From: Cytobacillus purgationiresistens
GTDB lineage: Bacteria; Bacillota; Bacilli; Bacillales; Cytobacillaceae
Reading direction: 5' to 3'
Assembly: GCF_030813235.1 (NCBI RefSeq)
Contig: NZ_JAUSUB010000018.1
Span: 1 to 64,000 of the forward strand
DNA length: 64,000 nt
Each line of letters starts with the position of its first letter. Position 1 is the first letter of the stretch. A program made the translations under genes and the position numbers. Under the pieces are notes generated by a model. It was not told the DNA's origin. It did not search any database and saw only the letters and a list, made by a program, of their open reading frames with translations. Shown here piece after piece: positions 46,159 through 54,817 of this stretch.

Positions 46159-47421
46159 CTAATGCAAGAGACCATGCCTTTTCGCCTCAGCAAGCCAGGT
46201 AGGAAACTCATCCAGCAGACGGTTGTATAATTCTTCGTCTGTTATATTATCCAAATCATCCAATGCGAAAAAGCCAGCATTATCAATGAACCTGCCAGGC
46301 AGATTATCGAGCTTTTGCAGTACGCCGTAATTTGCATTGCCAATCCCGACAAATTGCCAAAATAGGTTCTGTTTTGAGGAGTCTACTAATATCTTTGAAA
46401 TCTTTTTATCCTCATAAATCCCGCCATCACTGAAAAAGATCACATACGTTGGAATATCATTTCTCGGTTCTTCCTTCACGTATTTTTTAATCACATCCCG
46501 CATCACAGCAGGCTCATTATTACCTACCCCCAGCCCACTGAATATCTTTGGTGTGGGATACGTCCGTTTAATATAATCCTCATAGTCCCGCTCGTTTACG
46601 CTCTTCGCTCTCATAGACTTTGAGCCGAAAAACCAAACATCTAATTCTCCATTATCATCCATACATGCAGCTACAGCAAGCACCCTCTCAAACGCGCGTT
46701 GCACTGTTCCCTTTGCATATAATGCTGTCATCGAACCAGAAGCATCAAAAACAACAGCTACACGCGCCTTCACTTGCGGAATCTTCTTCTTTTCCAAAGA
46801 AACGGCAACCTTTTTCTTAAGCAGGTCTATTTTGGATAAGTTAATTTTCGGCGCGGGAGCAGCTTCAGCCGGAGGCGCTTCAACTTGAGGCAAAGAAGGA
46901 CTCTCAGGCTCTTCAACATCCACACCAAAGGACTCTGCCAACGGTTTTAATCCTCCATTAAATCCTCTGCCAATCGCGCGAAATTTAAAATTGGACTGAT
47001 GTCGATAAACCTCAGCAATTACAAGTGCCTTCTCCTCAGCCACATCATCCACCTGATAATGAACTTCTCCCTGTACACTCTTAACATTTATACAAAGACC
47101 TTGAACCGTGCTAAACGTTAAATGACCATCTAGAGTAGCTGTAAAAGCACCACGCTGGATTGAAGGTGAAAGTCGATCTAAATCAATTGTAAAAACGACT
47201 CTGTTTTTCTCATTTTCCTTGAGCGAAACACTTCGTTCAGGATCTGTTTCCTGGTTGTAAAATACCATGTAATCATCGGATGGCACCTTCCCATCGGCAG
47301 TCACTAAGAAAGAACTAACATCCAATTCTGATGAAGAAGACCATTGCACTTCTATAGTGATTATTCCGCTTGATGGGAGAAGTGTATTAGCTCCTTTTTT
47401 TAGGGAAACTGTGTTAGACAT
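46159..47421 (-). CDS. TerD-domain / von Willebrand A-domain protein (TerF-like)
   Basis: 420 residues from ATG 47421 (GGAGA 8 nt upstream). N-terminal TerD domain (about 1-180: VSLKKGANTLLPSSGIITIE, NLTTV-like DRLSPSIQRGAFTATLDGHL, ALVIAEVYRHQSNFKFRAIG). After a Pro/Ala linker (LPQVEAPPAEAAPAPKINLS) comes a vWA domain (about 220-420) with the MIDAS motif VFDASGSMTALY and PTYVIFFSDGGI. The arrangement is that of TerF/YfbK-like proteins of tellurite/stress-response systems, thought to act in Ca2+- or metal-dependent membrane-linked complexes. It is alone, without terBCDE neighbours. Confidence 0.88.
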   Translation of the reverse strand: MSNTVSLKKGANTLLPSSGIITIEVQWSSSSELDVSSFLVTADGKVPSDDYMVFYNQETDPERSVSLKENEKNRVVFTIDLDRLSPSIQRGAFTATLDGHLTFSTVQGLCINVKSVQGEVHYQVDDVAEEKALVIAEVYRHQSNFKFRAIGRGFNGGLKPLAESFGVDVEEPESPSLPQVEAPPAEAAPAPKINLSKIDLLKKKVAVSLEKKKIPQVKARVAVVFDASGSMTALYAKGTVQRAFERVLAVAACMDDNGELDVWFFGSKSMRAKSVNERDYEDYIKRTYPTPKIFSGLGVGNNEPAVMRDVIKKYVKEEPRNDIPTYVIFFSDGGIYEDKKISKILVDSSKQNLFWQFVGIGNANYGVLQKLDNLPGRFIDNAGFFALDDLDNITDEELYNRLLDEFPTWLAEAKRHGLLH

Positions 47422-47673
47422 GACAGAAATCTCCATTCTAGTTTTCTTTTTATTATAATAATAGGAATTGATTACTACAATTCATAAAAATTTTTTTCTT
47501 TTGATATGGAAATATTTATTGTTTCTATTGAGGTTTAAATTGTAGAACAGTTCACCAGATGAATGTTAGTGAGGTTAGTTAGGAAAAAAAAGGGTGTTTT
47601 CCTTCTTTTTGAATAAACTATCCTTTTTTATCAAAAATAACAATAAGTTTTTAATATAAAAGGAGATGAATGG

Positions 47674-48546
47674 ATGAAAAAAGAGCAAATAATCAAGTGG
47701 ACGTTGGTAGTTGGACTTTTGTTATTTTTTCAAATGACAAATGTCATGATTATACATGCGGATGAGGAATCCTTGGGTGATATCTCGCAGCAATGGTGGA
47801 AAAAGGACAAACGGGATAATCCCAAGGAAGGTTTTCCTGACCTTAGAGGAGGACCGGAAATCCCCAATCGAGCACGTCAGCAACCTGTTGATATGACAGT
47901 CTTACAGCAACGGTATCCAGATATATTTTTTTTACAAGGTTCTACTGATCAAAAACGAGTTGCTTTAACTTTTGATGATGGCCCTGACCCACGTTTTACT
48001 AATGATGTATTAGAAGTATTAAACCAGTACAATGTACCGGGAACGTTTTTCTTATTAGGCTCGAGAGCTGTTGCTTATCCTGAAATAGTCACGCAGATTC
48101 AAAATGAAGGTCATGTAATTGGAAACCATACATACATCCACCCTAACCTTGTAGATGAATCCGACATCGAAATGCTAGAGCAGGAAGTAACTAGATCTGA
48201 AGATGCTCTTAATGACATTATTGGTTACCGACCACATTTATTCAGACCCCCCTATGGTTTCTTATACAATGAATTGGTCGAAAAGCTTGCGGAGATGCAA
48301 TATTTAGTGATTGGCTGGTCGGTGGATTCGTTAGATTGGCAGGAAGACCCGCCAGAGGTTATCGCTTCAAATGTGTTAGACGACGTGCAGCCAGGAGCGA
48401 TTATTCTCATGCATGACGGTGCAGGTGTGGATGGAGATCGAACCAATACAATCGAATCACTTCACCAAATTATCCCGACACTGCAAGAGCAAGGCTACGA
48501 ATTTGTCACTGTACCAGAATTGTTGAATGTTCCATTTGCGAAATAG
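47674..48546 (+). CDS. Secreted polysaccharide deacetylase (PdaA/PgdA-like)
   Basis: 290 residues. N-terminal membrane/signal segment (WTLVVGLLLFFQMTNVMII). The NodB domain starts near residue 85: VALTFDDGPDPRFTNDVLEV (motif 1, catalytic base Asp and metal Asp), GHVIGNHTYIHPNL (motif 2, metal His pair), LFRPPYGFLYNEL (motif 3), VDSLDWQ (motif 4) and GAIILMHDG (motif 5, catalytic His). All catalytic residues are present. It deacetylates N-acetylglucosamine or muramic acid in peptidoglycan or a related polymer. Ribosome site AAGGAGATG. Confidence 0.93.
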   Translation: MKKEQIIKWTLVVGLLLFFQMTNVMIIHADEESLGDISQQWWKKDKRDNPKEGFPDLRGGPEIPNRARQQPVDMTVLQQRYPDIFFLQGSTDQKRVALTFDDGPDPRFTNDVLEVLNQYNVPGTFFLLGSRAVAYPEIVTQIQNEGHVIGNHTYIHPNLVDESDIEMLEQEVTRSEDALNDIIGYRPHLFRPPYGFLYNELVEKLAEMQYLVIGWSVDSLDWQEDPPEVIASNVLDDVQPGAIILMHDGAGVDGDRTNTIESLHQIIPTLQEQGYEFVTVPELLNVPFAK

Positions 48547-48739
48547 AAGATCTTTCTTCTATTTCTTTTCATTTCTTGTATTAAAGTTTTCCTTTTAATT
48601 TCAACCTCTATATTCCCTTCCCAATGAAAACACATTGATAAACTTAGAATTAGCTCTTCATTCCTATCCTTTAATTTACTCCGAAAAAAATAACTGGTCT
48701 ACTTTCTATCAGCCCAGTTATTTTTAAAAATTCTACTAA
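48547..48739. other. Noncoding region left of the rlmH-type island
   Basis: 193 bases without a supported frame. A short GAAGATCTTTCTTCT sequence just after the deacetylase stop, followed by T-rich DNA, may terminate that gene. The inferred chromosome/island border lies at the right end of this stretch. Confidence 0.4.
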
Positions 48740-48786
48740 ACCTCATTTGCTTATGATACGGTGAACCGTATTATATCTAAGTGAGT
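48740..48786. repeat. Distal rlmH-type attachment repeat (att3)
   Basis: 47 bp that align without gaps to 49988-50034 with seven mismatches. The shared part includes CCTCATTT-CTTATGATACGG, which is the inverse of the last codons of rlmH. The centre is a perfect palindrome, ATACGGT-GA-ACCGTAT. I read it as the outermost att site of elements accreted at rlmH. Confidence 0.75.
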
Positions 48787-48962
48787 TTTAATCATCATCA
48801 GGACACCAAGCTCCAAAGTAGTCCTCTACCATTCACTCGGTCATTGTATAATATATACTAGCTAGAAATGGCTGTTTCCTTCTAATATAATCAAATCTAC
48901 GCCAATCTTCTGAATCTGTTATGCCCTTATAGCTACAGGTGTGTTTTTTAAATAATTTAAAT

Positions 48963-49187
48963 CTACGCTGCTTCATTCCTCATAATTTGCACACTGGTGT
49001 ACTGAGCTAATTCACAGAGTGTGCTACATATCTCAATAATCCCATATAGGTCGTATTCACTTACAATATTTAGCCCTGTTGATGGGAAATTATTAGAAAA
49101 TAATTCTCTCGACTCTTTTAACTCATTAAAGTATTGTCTACATTTACTGCATAATCTGTATCCAAGTGATTTAAATAGTCTTTTGTA
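48963..49187 (-). pseudogene. Unassigned gene remnant
   Basis: 74 open codons between an in-frame TAA and a TAG at 48963-48965. They read LFKSLGYRLCSKCRQYFNEL, then FPSTGLNIVSEYDLYGIIEI and CSTLCELAQYTSVQIMRNEA, with two Cys pairs and protein-like composition, but no start codon or ribosome site. Probably the tail of a lost island gene. Family unknown. The rest of 48787-49339 shows nothing else. Confidence 0.4.
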
Positions 49188-49339
49188 TTAAAAAAACACT
49201 ATTTTCCTTCCATAACAAAAGGATAAAAAACAAGGATTATCGGATCATGCTTTTCATAAAAATGTACATTTTATGTAATTTTTATGATAATATAGTACTG
49301 ATTTTAATATTTGTTAATTTTGTAAGAGGAGGATAAAAA

Positions 49340-49810
49340 ATGAAAGAAATTGAATTCTCAACTAGTTTACTATTCTTTTGGATAAAAGGTAAGGTTGAGG
49401 TCGATAATAGGTTTGTAAAAACAAATTTATCAAACACATTATTAGGATTTATCCCTGCTGGTAAAGACCAACAAAATGTCCCTCTAAAAAATATATCTGG
49501 AGCTATGTTATCTACCAAATACTATATCAAACCAATTATTTTAGGTTTATTTATATTTTTCATAGGATTGGGATCTCTGGGAAATAGCTTTATCTTTGGT
49601 TTGTTACTTCTAATTTTAGGAATAGGCATTGCAGGTAATGGTCTTCAAACAATATTAAAAATTGAAAAATCAGGAACACCCTATTTAATAATGGTCCCAT
49701 TTTTCGAAAAACAAAAAATGCAATTATTAAACAATACTATACATGACGCTCTAGCAGAAGATACAGATAAAACGGATTTAAATTTATATTTTGATAGGAA
49801 ATCCCAATAA
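49340..49810 (+). CDS. Small membrane protein with PH-like N-terminal part
   Basis: 156 residues: a beta-rich N-terminal part (EFSTSLLFFWIKGKVEVDNR, then NTLLGFIPAGKDQQNVPLKN, ISGAMLSTKYY), two adjacent membrane segments (PIILGLFIFFIGLGSLGNSF and FGLLLLILGIGIAGNGLQTI), then a C-terminal cytosolic part. The pattern 'NTLLGFIPLGxxxxxVPLxxIS' resembles bacterial PH-domain membrane proteins of Firmicutes. Function unknown. It has its own ribosome site (AGAGGAGG) and terminator, and lies between the two outer att repeats as the only intact gene of that segment. Confidence 0.7.
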   Translation: MKEIEFSTSLLFFWIKGKVEVDNRFVKTNLSNTLLGFIPAGKDQQNVPLKNISGAMLSTKYYIKPIILGLFIFFIGLGSLGNSFIFGLLLLILGIGIAGNGLQTILKIEKSGTPYLIMVPFFEKQKMQLLNNTIHDALAEDTDKTDLNLYFDRKSQ

Positions 49811-49826
49811 TATTTTAAAAACTCAT

Positions 49827-49866
49827 AACGCAGAAAGGATAATTAATATCCTCTCTGCGTTTAATT
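49827..49866 (+). terminator. Terminator of the membrane protein gene
   Basis: ACGCAGAAAGGATA pairs with TATCCTCTCTGCGT, followed by TTAATT. Confidence 0.8.
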
Positions 49867-49987
49867 ACCTACTAATAAAAAGATAGGATTGAACCTTATT
49901 TATACTGTTCTACGCTCATATAGTTGAATTATCAACCAATAATGTCTAACCAAACAATTCTATAAAATTCACATTATTATAATAGAG

Positions 49988-50034
49988 ACCTCATTTACTT
50001 ATGATACGGTTCACCGTGATGTATCTAAGTGAGG
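49988..50034. repeat. rlmH-type attachment repeat (att2)
   Basis: Positions 49988-50012 are identical over 25 bp to 55875-55899, the 3' end of rlmH (GAACCGTATCATAAG then TAAATGAGG on the minus strand). The repeat extends to 50034 as a near-palindrome (CTTATGATACGGT versus ACCGTGATGTATCTAAG). The stop codon of the gene at 50411 lies inside it. Confidence 0.88.
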
Positions 50035-50411
50035 GCTTTTCTTTCGTATTCCTCTATATATTCTTTCAATGCTTCAATAAATATGTCTAATTTGTAATTT
50101 TTTATTATCTTCTTTTCAGCATTGCCGCCATAGCCCATAGTAATCGTCCGTGTAGTTATCATTGAATTTAATTTATTAGCACGATTTATTAATATCTTAT
50201 CATCACTAGTTATATCAATAGCATTTTCTAATCTGTGAAAGTGTAATTTAGTTAATCCTTTAAGCTGATAATTATATTTTTTATTAATAAAATTTGAAAT
50301 TGATATAAATAAATTCCTTTCAAATTCGCTAACCTTTGAGTAATTAAAAATTAAGGTTTTATCTTTATTGATTTCTCTATAAAAAGATTTTAATATCTCA
50401 ATACTCTTCAT
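50025..50411 (-). CDS. Uncharacterised helical protein, third gene of island operon
   Basis: 128 residues from ATG 50411, chosen because GTGAGGAT sits 8 nt upstream; the longer frame from 50447 has no ribosome site. Predicted mostly helical and basic: KSIEILKSFYREINKDKTLI, VSEFERNLFISISNFINKKY, LTKLHFHRLENAIDIT and a C-terminal helix YKLDIFIEALKEYIEEYER. A central segment reads TITMGYGGNAEKK. The start overlaps the nucleotidyltransferase stop by 14 nt, so the genes are coupled. I do not recognise the family; a substrate/partner of the nucleotidyltransferase (HEPN-like role) is a hypothesis only. The stop codon lies inside att2. Confidence 0.65.
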   Translation of the reverse strand: MKSIEILKSFYREINKDKTLIFNYSKVSEFERNLFISISNFINKKYNYQLKGLTKLHFHRLENAIDITSDDKILINRANKLNSMITTRTITMGYGGNAEKKIIKNYKLDIFIEALKEYIEEYERKALT

Positions 50412-51120
50412 TTTTATCCTCACTGTTAATAATTTTTTCACATACATCTAGTAAATTTGATACTTCATTTATCATCTTTATTAATCTATCCCTATTAGGA
50501 TAAGCCAACTCCTCTTCAAGCCCCCTGGTGTAATCAATTCTCCATTTAGATAAAGAGATAAAATTTGAATAACTTACTGGTTCATAATTTAAATATTTTG
50601 TAAGATTTTCATATGCAGAATATCGTCCAAAATTAGGATTACCTATTTTAAAACAGGTTAATATACTAATGTTTCTACATAAGAAAAATAACATTGATAA
50701 ATCATAACTATTTACTCCATTTTCTACCAAACTCTTCTGAACACTGCTAAATAAGTCCCTATACAATTTCATATTCTTTTGATAGCCATCAAAATTTGAT
50801 AAGTTTATAAAGATATTTTCATTTCTTTTATTAAAAAGATATTTTCCTTCCTTTTTTAAATGCCATAAAAATAGGGACCCATCTCTAGACATTTTGTTGA
50901 ATATCTCTTTAGTATATAAAGAGACATTCACTTCTTTAGCAGGAAATTGGTAATATATTTTCTCTATTAACTTTTCTCTTTCTATTTCTGTAAGAGAATC
51001 TACTACTAAAGCAAAAATATCTATATCAGAATTAATATCAGCCTCATTTCTTGCCACCGAACCATAAACCATTACAACTTCTAGACCTTTTATATAATTA
51101 AAATTATATCCTTCTATCAT
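50398..51120 (-). CDS. Small nucleotidyltransferase (Pol-beta/MNT superfamily)
   Basis: 240 residues. The active-site signature is clear near residue 18: VMVYGSVARNEADINSDIDI gives GS followed by the Asp pair DxD. The expected third acidic residue should lie on the next strand (KEVNVSLYTKE), where only Glu is available, so activity may be modified. The rest is helical (SLVENGVNSYDLSMLFFLCR, LTKYLNYEPVSYSNFISLSK) as in MNT/HEPN-type or kanamycin-nucleotidyltransferase-like proteins. It overlaps the channel gene by ATGA and the next gene by 14 nt: a tight three-gene operon in a defence island. Confidence 0.8.
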   Translation of the reverse strand: MIEGYNFNYIKGLEVVMVYGSVARNEADINSDIDIFALVVDSLTEIEREKLIEKIYYQFPAKEVNVSLYTKEIFNKMSRDGSLFLWHLKKEGKYLFNKRNENIFINLSNFDGYQKNMKLYRDLFSSVQKSLVENGVNSYDLSMLFFLCRNISILTCFKIGNPNFGRYSAYENLTKYLNYEPVSYSNFISLSKWRIDYTRGLEEELAYPNRDRLIKMINEVSNLLDVCEKIINSEDKNEEY

Positions 51121-52007
51121 TTCGAGATTCTCCTATAAACTCCTGATACAAGAAAACCAAGAAATATATAACCTAATGTATTTTCAGTAACAAAAATAAT
51201 TTTTGTAGTCGTTGTGTTAGGAATATAGTTTCCATAGCCCATTGTTATAAAATTAGTATAGCTAACATATATAGAATCCCAAAAACTCAATTCTACTAAA
51301 ACATTACCGGCTGTTGTTGTTGAAAGATATTCTGCATTGGTGCAAAAGTAAATTAAAATAGCAAATACAATTATTATAGTAAGTGCTGCTCTAAAAAGTC
51401 TCGATAACTTTAAACCATATCCCCAGATCAAATCATTCAGACTTAACAAAATATAATTAAAGTAGGCTTTAACTCTAGAAACAAAATCTTCTCTCTCTTG
51501 ATGATAACTAGTTTCGCATTTTACACGTTCCATCAATAATGACTTTTCAGCATCTAAAATTTTTAATAATAATTCGTCCGCACCTTTGTTATCACCAATG
51601 CTTATTTGATTTAATCTAAGTTCTTTTAATAATTGTATTTTCAAATTTGTCTCTTGTGGTAAACATCCCAAAACTTCTTTTAAATTAATTTGACAATTTT
51701 TAAATTCAACATATCTAATATTGCATGAATTAAGTTTTATATTCGATAAATCACAATTAATGAAAACTGAACCTGTTAAATCCACATTATTAAAAGTTGC
51801 ATATCTTAAATAACAATTTTCAAAAAGTGAATTATTTATACTACAACTATTAAAATTAGCTTTTTTAAGACCAACATTTGAAAAAGTAGACTTAAATAGT
51901 CTAACTTTCTGTAATAAGAGATTATCTTCTTCTTCATATCTAATACATACTTTTTCACGTTCTACTTCTAAATTAATTTCCTTAATACTTATTATTTCAA
52001 GGTCCAA
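51117..52007 (-). CDS. Pentapeptide-repeat protein with two-helix K+ channel-like pore
   Basis: 296 residues; TTG start with GGGGGAT upstream. Residues about 30-110 form pentapeptide repeats (LKKANFNSCSINNSLFENCY, LRYATFNNVDLTGSVFINCD, LSNIKLNSC). A helical linker follows, then a membrane helix (ALTIIIVFAILIYFCT), a pore region and a second helix. The pore loop reads YVSYTNFITMGYGNYIP, close to the potassium-selectivity filter T-x-GYG-D. So it is probably a tetrameric two-TM cation channel with a pentapeptide sensory domain. It is the first gene of the operon with the nucleotidyltransferase. A membrane effector in phage defence is inferred. Confidence 0.78.
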   Translation of the reverse strand: MDLEIISIKEINLEVEREKVCIRYEEEDNLLLQKVRLFKSTFSNVGLKKANFNSCSINNSLFENCYLRYATFNNVDLTGSVFINCDLSNIKLNSCNIRYVEFKNCQINLKEVLGCLPQETNLKIQLLKELRLNQISIGDNKGADELLLKILDAEKSLLMERVKCETSYHQEREDFVSRVKAYFNYILLSLNDLIWGYGLKLSRLFRAALTIIIVFAILIYFCTNAEYLSTTTAGNVLVELSFWDSIYVSYTNFITMGYGNYIPNTTTTKIIFVTENTLGYIFLGFLVSGVYRRISK

Positions 52008-52040
52008 TAATATATCCCCCTATATATAAACCAAAATCCA

Positions 52041-52490
52041 CTAATAATAGTATATTTTAGAATCGAATTTTTCATCAACAAATTCAAATTTCACTTTTTC
52101 TATTCTCTTTAATGAATCGACTATGTTATAACCAGTTTCATAAGAAAAAGAAATTGAACTATTAAAACAAATACCATCAAATCAAAGTATTCTAATTATT
52201 TAAGTAATTAATTGTGTAAAAAGGTAGCCTTCTTTTTCCTCAGGAGTAATTGGCATAGAAAATCTCTCTGATATATTTCTTAATAATACATACTCCTCTA
52301 ACTTACTGTCATTATTATAAAAATGTAGTAAGTTTATTTCCCTAAAGTCAGCTATCCTTAAATTTTCTAACAATATAAACTCCCCAATAGAAACGTAATG
52401 ATTAGGATAAGGCCTTGTATCCGGAATATATTGTAAATATGAAAGGAGACTTCAAAAAGAAAATTACTTTATATTAGAAGAGAATTTGTT
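52041..52490 (-). pseudogene. RES-domain toxin-like gene, truncated and frameshifted
   Basis: Two frames give the C-terminal half of a RES domain. The first reads YIPDTRPYPNHYVSIGEFIL, ENLRIADFREINLLHFYNND and FSMPITPEEKEGYLFTQLIT before TAA at 52200. The second picks up FDGICFNSSISFSYETGYNI and ends with TAG at 52041-52043. The Y--TQ-h and DGI-F-SS motifs are typical of RES proteins, the NAD+-degrading toxins of RES-Xre modules. The N-terminal half with the catalytic Arg is missing, and no Xre antitoxin is nearby. Not functional. Confidence 0.65.
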
Positions 52491-52535
52491 AGAAAAATTT
52501 AGAAAAGCCCTCATGCAGAAAATGTCAATTTATTA

Positions 52536-52574
52536 AAAACAGCACCATTCCATTTAGATTTGAATGGTGCCCTT
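52536..52574 (-). terminator. Terminator of hamB
   Basis: GCACCATTC-AAATCTAAATG-GAATGGTGC followed by TGTTTTT on the minus strand. Confidence 0.85.
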
Positions 52575-52590
52575 ACTGTTTTTATAAATA

Positions 52591-52633
52591 CCATTTATTT
52601 ATGATTCAGGTTCTACATGATAATCTATGTGAA
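52591..52633. repeat. Degenerate rlmH-type attachment repeat (att4)
   Basis: CATTTATTTATGATTCAGGT then TCTACATGATAATCTATGTGA aligns with att2 (CATTTACTTATGATACGGTT, CACCGTGATGTATCTAAGTGA) at most positions with small indels. It overlaps the hamB stop codon, as the other copies overlap the ends of rlmH and of the gene at 50411. I regard it as a diverged att site, with less certainty than the other three. Confidence 0.5.
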
Positions 52634-54817
52634 ACTTATTAAATTTTGAATTTTTTTCTTCTCATAATTTAAAAGACTGCCCTCATTCCAAACTTTCTCA
52701 TCTCTAATAAATTTTAAAACATGATTTATAGGTAAATCTTTAGGAATATACCTTTCAATTTTTTTAATTGCTGAAGAAGGAACACCTAAGTCTATTAGAT
52801 GTGATAAATTATTTGAAACGTATTCATTTTCTATTAAGCTTGCATATATCTTATAATTTCCAGGTTTTATTCCATTTTTATGACAAACTTCCCTTTGAAG
52901 CTTATCAATTACATTTAACCATTTAGGTACCTTATACTTTAACCAATGTCTATGAACCTGCATTGTATTAAGTATTGCTGAGTCCAAAATTTGATTCTTA
53001 TTTTTATTCTTGTTAGCAGTCTGCTTAGATTGATATATGTATTCAGACCGTATAGATTCTATAAAACCATCTTTTACTCCAAAATTATTAGTCATAAAAA
53101 CTAATTTTCCTTTTGTCATTGGTAAGGTAGTCTCACCAGGTTTTAAAAGGTTATCCCAACCTAACTCTAATATAAATGTTAATTGTTTATATGTGGGAAT
53201 ACCCTCCCAACAAATCAGTTCTTGATTGTCAGTAAGATTTTTCTCTATTTCTTTTATTATATTTAATTGTCCATTAACAGATATACTATTATTTTTGATT
53301 ACCTCAAAATAATCGCCTAAAGTCTCAACTAAGTTATTATAACGTTCAGTTTGTTCCTTTTTAATAATATCTTTTTCCAAGCTAATAATAACTTCATCTG
53401 AAGCCTCAACCTGATCATAGAAAGGAATATCTATTATTACATCATTATTATTTGGAATTTCATTAAATAAATAAACCTTCCCTAATATATGTTTCATAAA
53501 TCTGCCCGATCTACCTTTAATATTACTAAAATCAAAATAATCAATATCTTTTCCACCCTTAATATTATCGAATATCACCACATTTTTTGCAGTAGTATTC
53601 ACTCCCTCAATAAGAGTAGAAGTACAAAATAAATACTTTAATTTTTTGTTGTTAAAATAATCGACCACACTTTCATTGAGATGCTTAATAATTGCTCCAT
53701 TATGAATCCCAATTTTATATTTTAAAAGTGTGTTATAAGACCATTGTGAGGTTAGATTTTCATTTATCCATTCAATTAACTCTAGATCTTCTTCTTTTTC
53801 TATCTTTTCTTTTTGCATAAGGTAATCCAAGAATTTGATAGATAGACTCATTACCTTATTTGGTGAGGAGCAATAAATAATTGTCTGTTCTTCTTTTAAG
53901 TCCAATAATAACTCAAATAAAAGATTTTCTTTAAATTTTATTTTCCCTGGAGAATTAAGCTCTTTTTTATATTTTGTATATAAATCAATAATCTCGATAT
54001 TTACTAAGGAATAATTGGTTTTGTAGAAGATTGCATTATATTTCTCAGCAAAACCTGGTGAGATATTGGTTATGTTGGGCCCTAGTAAATAAAATTGTGA
54101 TCTATGTTTATTTATAAGTAAATTAGCTGCCATATTTAAAACATCTGATCGTTCATCATCTCTCTTGGAACTTAACTTATAAAACTCATCTATTATTACA
54201 AAATCAATTTTAGGAAGATTATTATACTCTATTACTCTTTCTGCAGTTAATATAAAAATATTATTTTCATTACTTTCAGCTTCTTGGCTGGTAGTTACTA
54301 TTATATTATAGGAATTATTATACTTTATTAATTTTTTAAATGTTTCATGTATAAGTGCAAGAGTTGGTTGTATAATTACTATATTTCTATACTTTTCACT
54401 TGCTACTATCTCCTCTATTAAAAGGCTTTTCCCAAAGCTTGTTGGAGCACTTACAACTAAATTTTTATTGTTTTCTAAATGAGATAAAATTATTTTTTGT
54501 TCTCTATGTAAAGTAATGTTATTAATATTATTAGATTCGTGATAATATGTCCTGATTTCTTGACCTAAATCTTTTATGTCATTATTGTCATATACTTTTA
54601 AATACGGATAGAAACCTGCTGAGTCCAGTAAGTCTAGCCAAATCTTTTTCGTTCCTTCATCAACCTTTTCCCAATTATCAATTATAGCCAATAAAATATC
54701 TCTTCCTATTTGATCATCCTTACTTCTCAAGTACCTTGAACAAATACCCGTTAAAGTAAAACTGTATTCAAAATCAATAAATTCCTTATTGTAAATTTCT
54801 TCTATATTAATACCCAT
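52625..54817 (-). CDS. hamB: Hachiman defence helicase HamB
   Basis: 730 residues, superfamily 2 helicase. Motif I reads VSAPTSFGKSLLIEEIVASE, motif Ia VIIQPTLALIHET, motif II VIIDEFYKLSSKRDDE, motif IV region TIIYCSSPNKVMSLS, motif V FCTSTLIEGVNTTAKNVVIF and motif VI IKGRSGRFMKHILG. The C-terminal 250 residues are helical and specific to HamB. In Hachiman, HamB is a DNA-sensing helicase that holds HamA in check and releases it on damage or phage DNA, causing DNA degradation. Its ATG follows the hamA TAA directly. Strongly A+T-rich, unlike chromosomal neighbours. Confidence 0.9.
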   Translation of the reverse strand: MGINIEEIYNKEFIDFEYSFTLTGICSRYLRSKDDQIGRDILLAIIDNWEKVDEGTKKIWLDLLDSAGFYPYLKVYDNNDIKDLGQEIRTYYHESNNINNITLHREQKIILSHLENNKNLVVSAPTSFGKSLLIEEIVASEKYRNIVIIQPTLALIHETFKKLIKYNNSYNIIVTTSQEAESNENNIFILTAERVIEYNNLPKIDFVIIDEFYKLSSKRDDERSDVLNMAANLLINKHRSQFYLLGPNITNISPGFAEKYNAIFYKTNYSLVNIEIIDLYTKYKKELNSPGKIKFKENLLFELLLDLKEEQTIIYCSSPNKVMSLSIKFLDYLMQKEKIEKEEDLELIEWINENLTSQWSYNTLLKYKIGIHNGAIIKHLNESVVDYFNNKKLKYLFCTSTLIEGVNTTAKNVVIFDNIKGGKDIDYFDFSNIKGRSGRFMKHILGKVYLFNEIPNNNDVIIDIPFYDQVEASDEVIISLEKDIIKKEQTERYNNLVETLGDYFEVIKNNSISVNGQLNIIKEIEKNLTDNQELICWEGIPTYKQLTFILELGWDNLLKPGETTLPMTKGKLVFMTNNFGVKDGFIESIRSEYIYQSKQTANKNKNKNQILDSAILNTMQVHRHWLKYKVPKWLNVIDKLQREVCHKNGIKPGNYKIYASLIENEYVSNNLSHLIDLGVPSSAIKKIERYIPKDLPINHVLKFIRDEKVWNEGSLLNYEKKKIQNLISFT

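Noticed and set aside
50412-50447. Longer N-terminus for the third island protein
   Set aside because: The upstream ATG lacks a ribosome site, while the internal ATG at 50411 has GTGAGGAT at the right distance.
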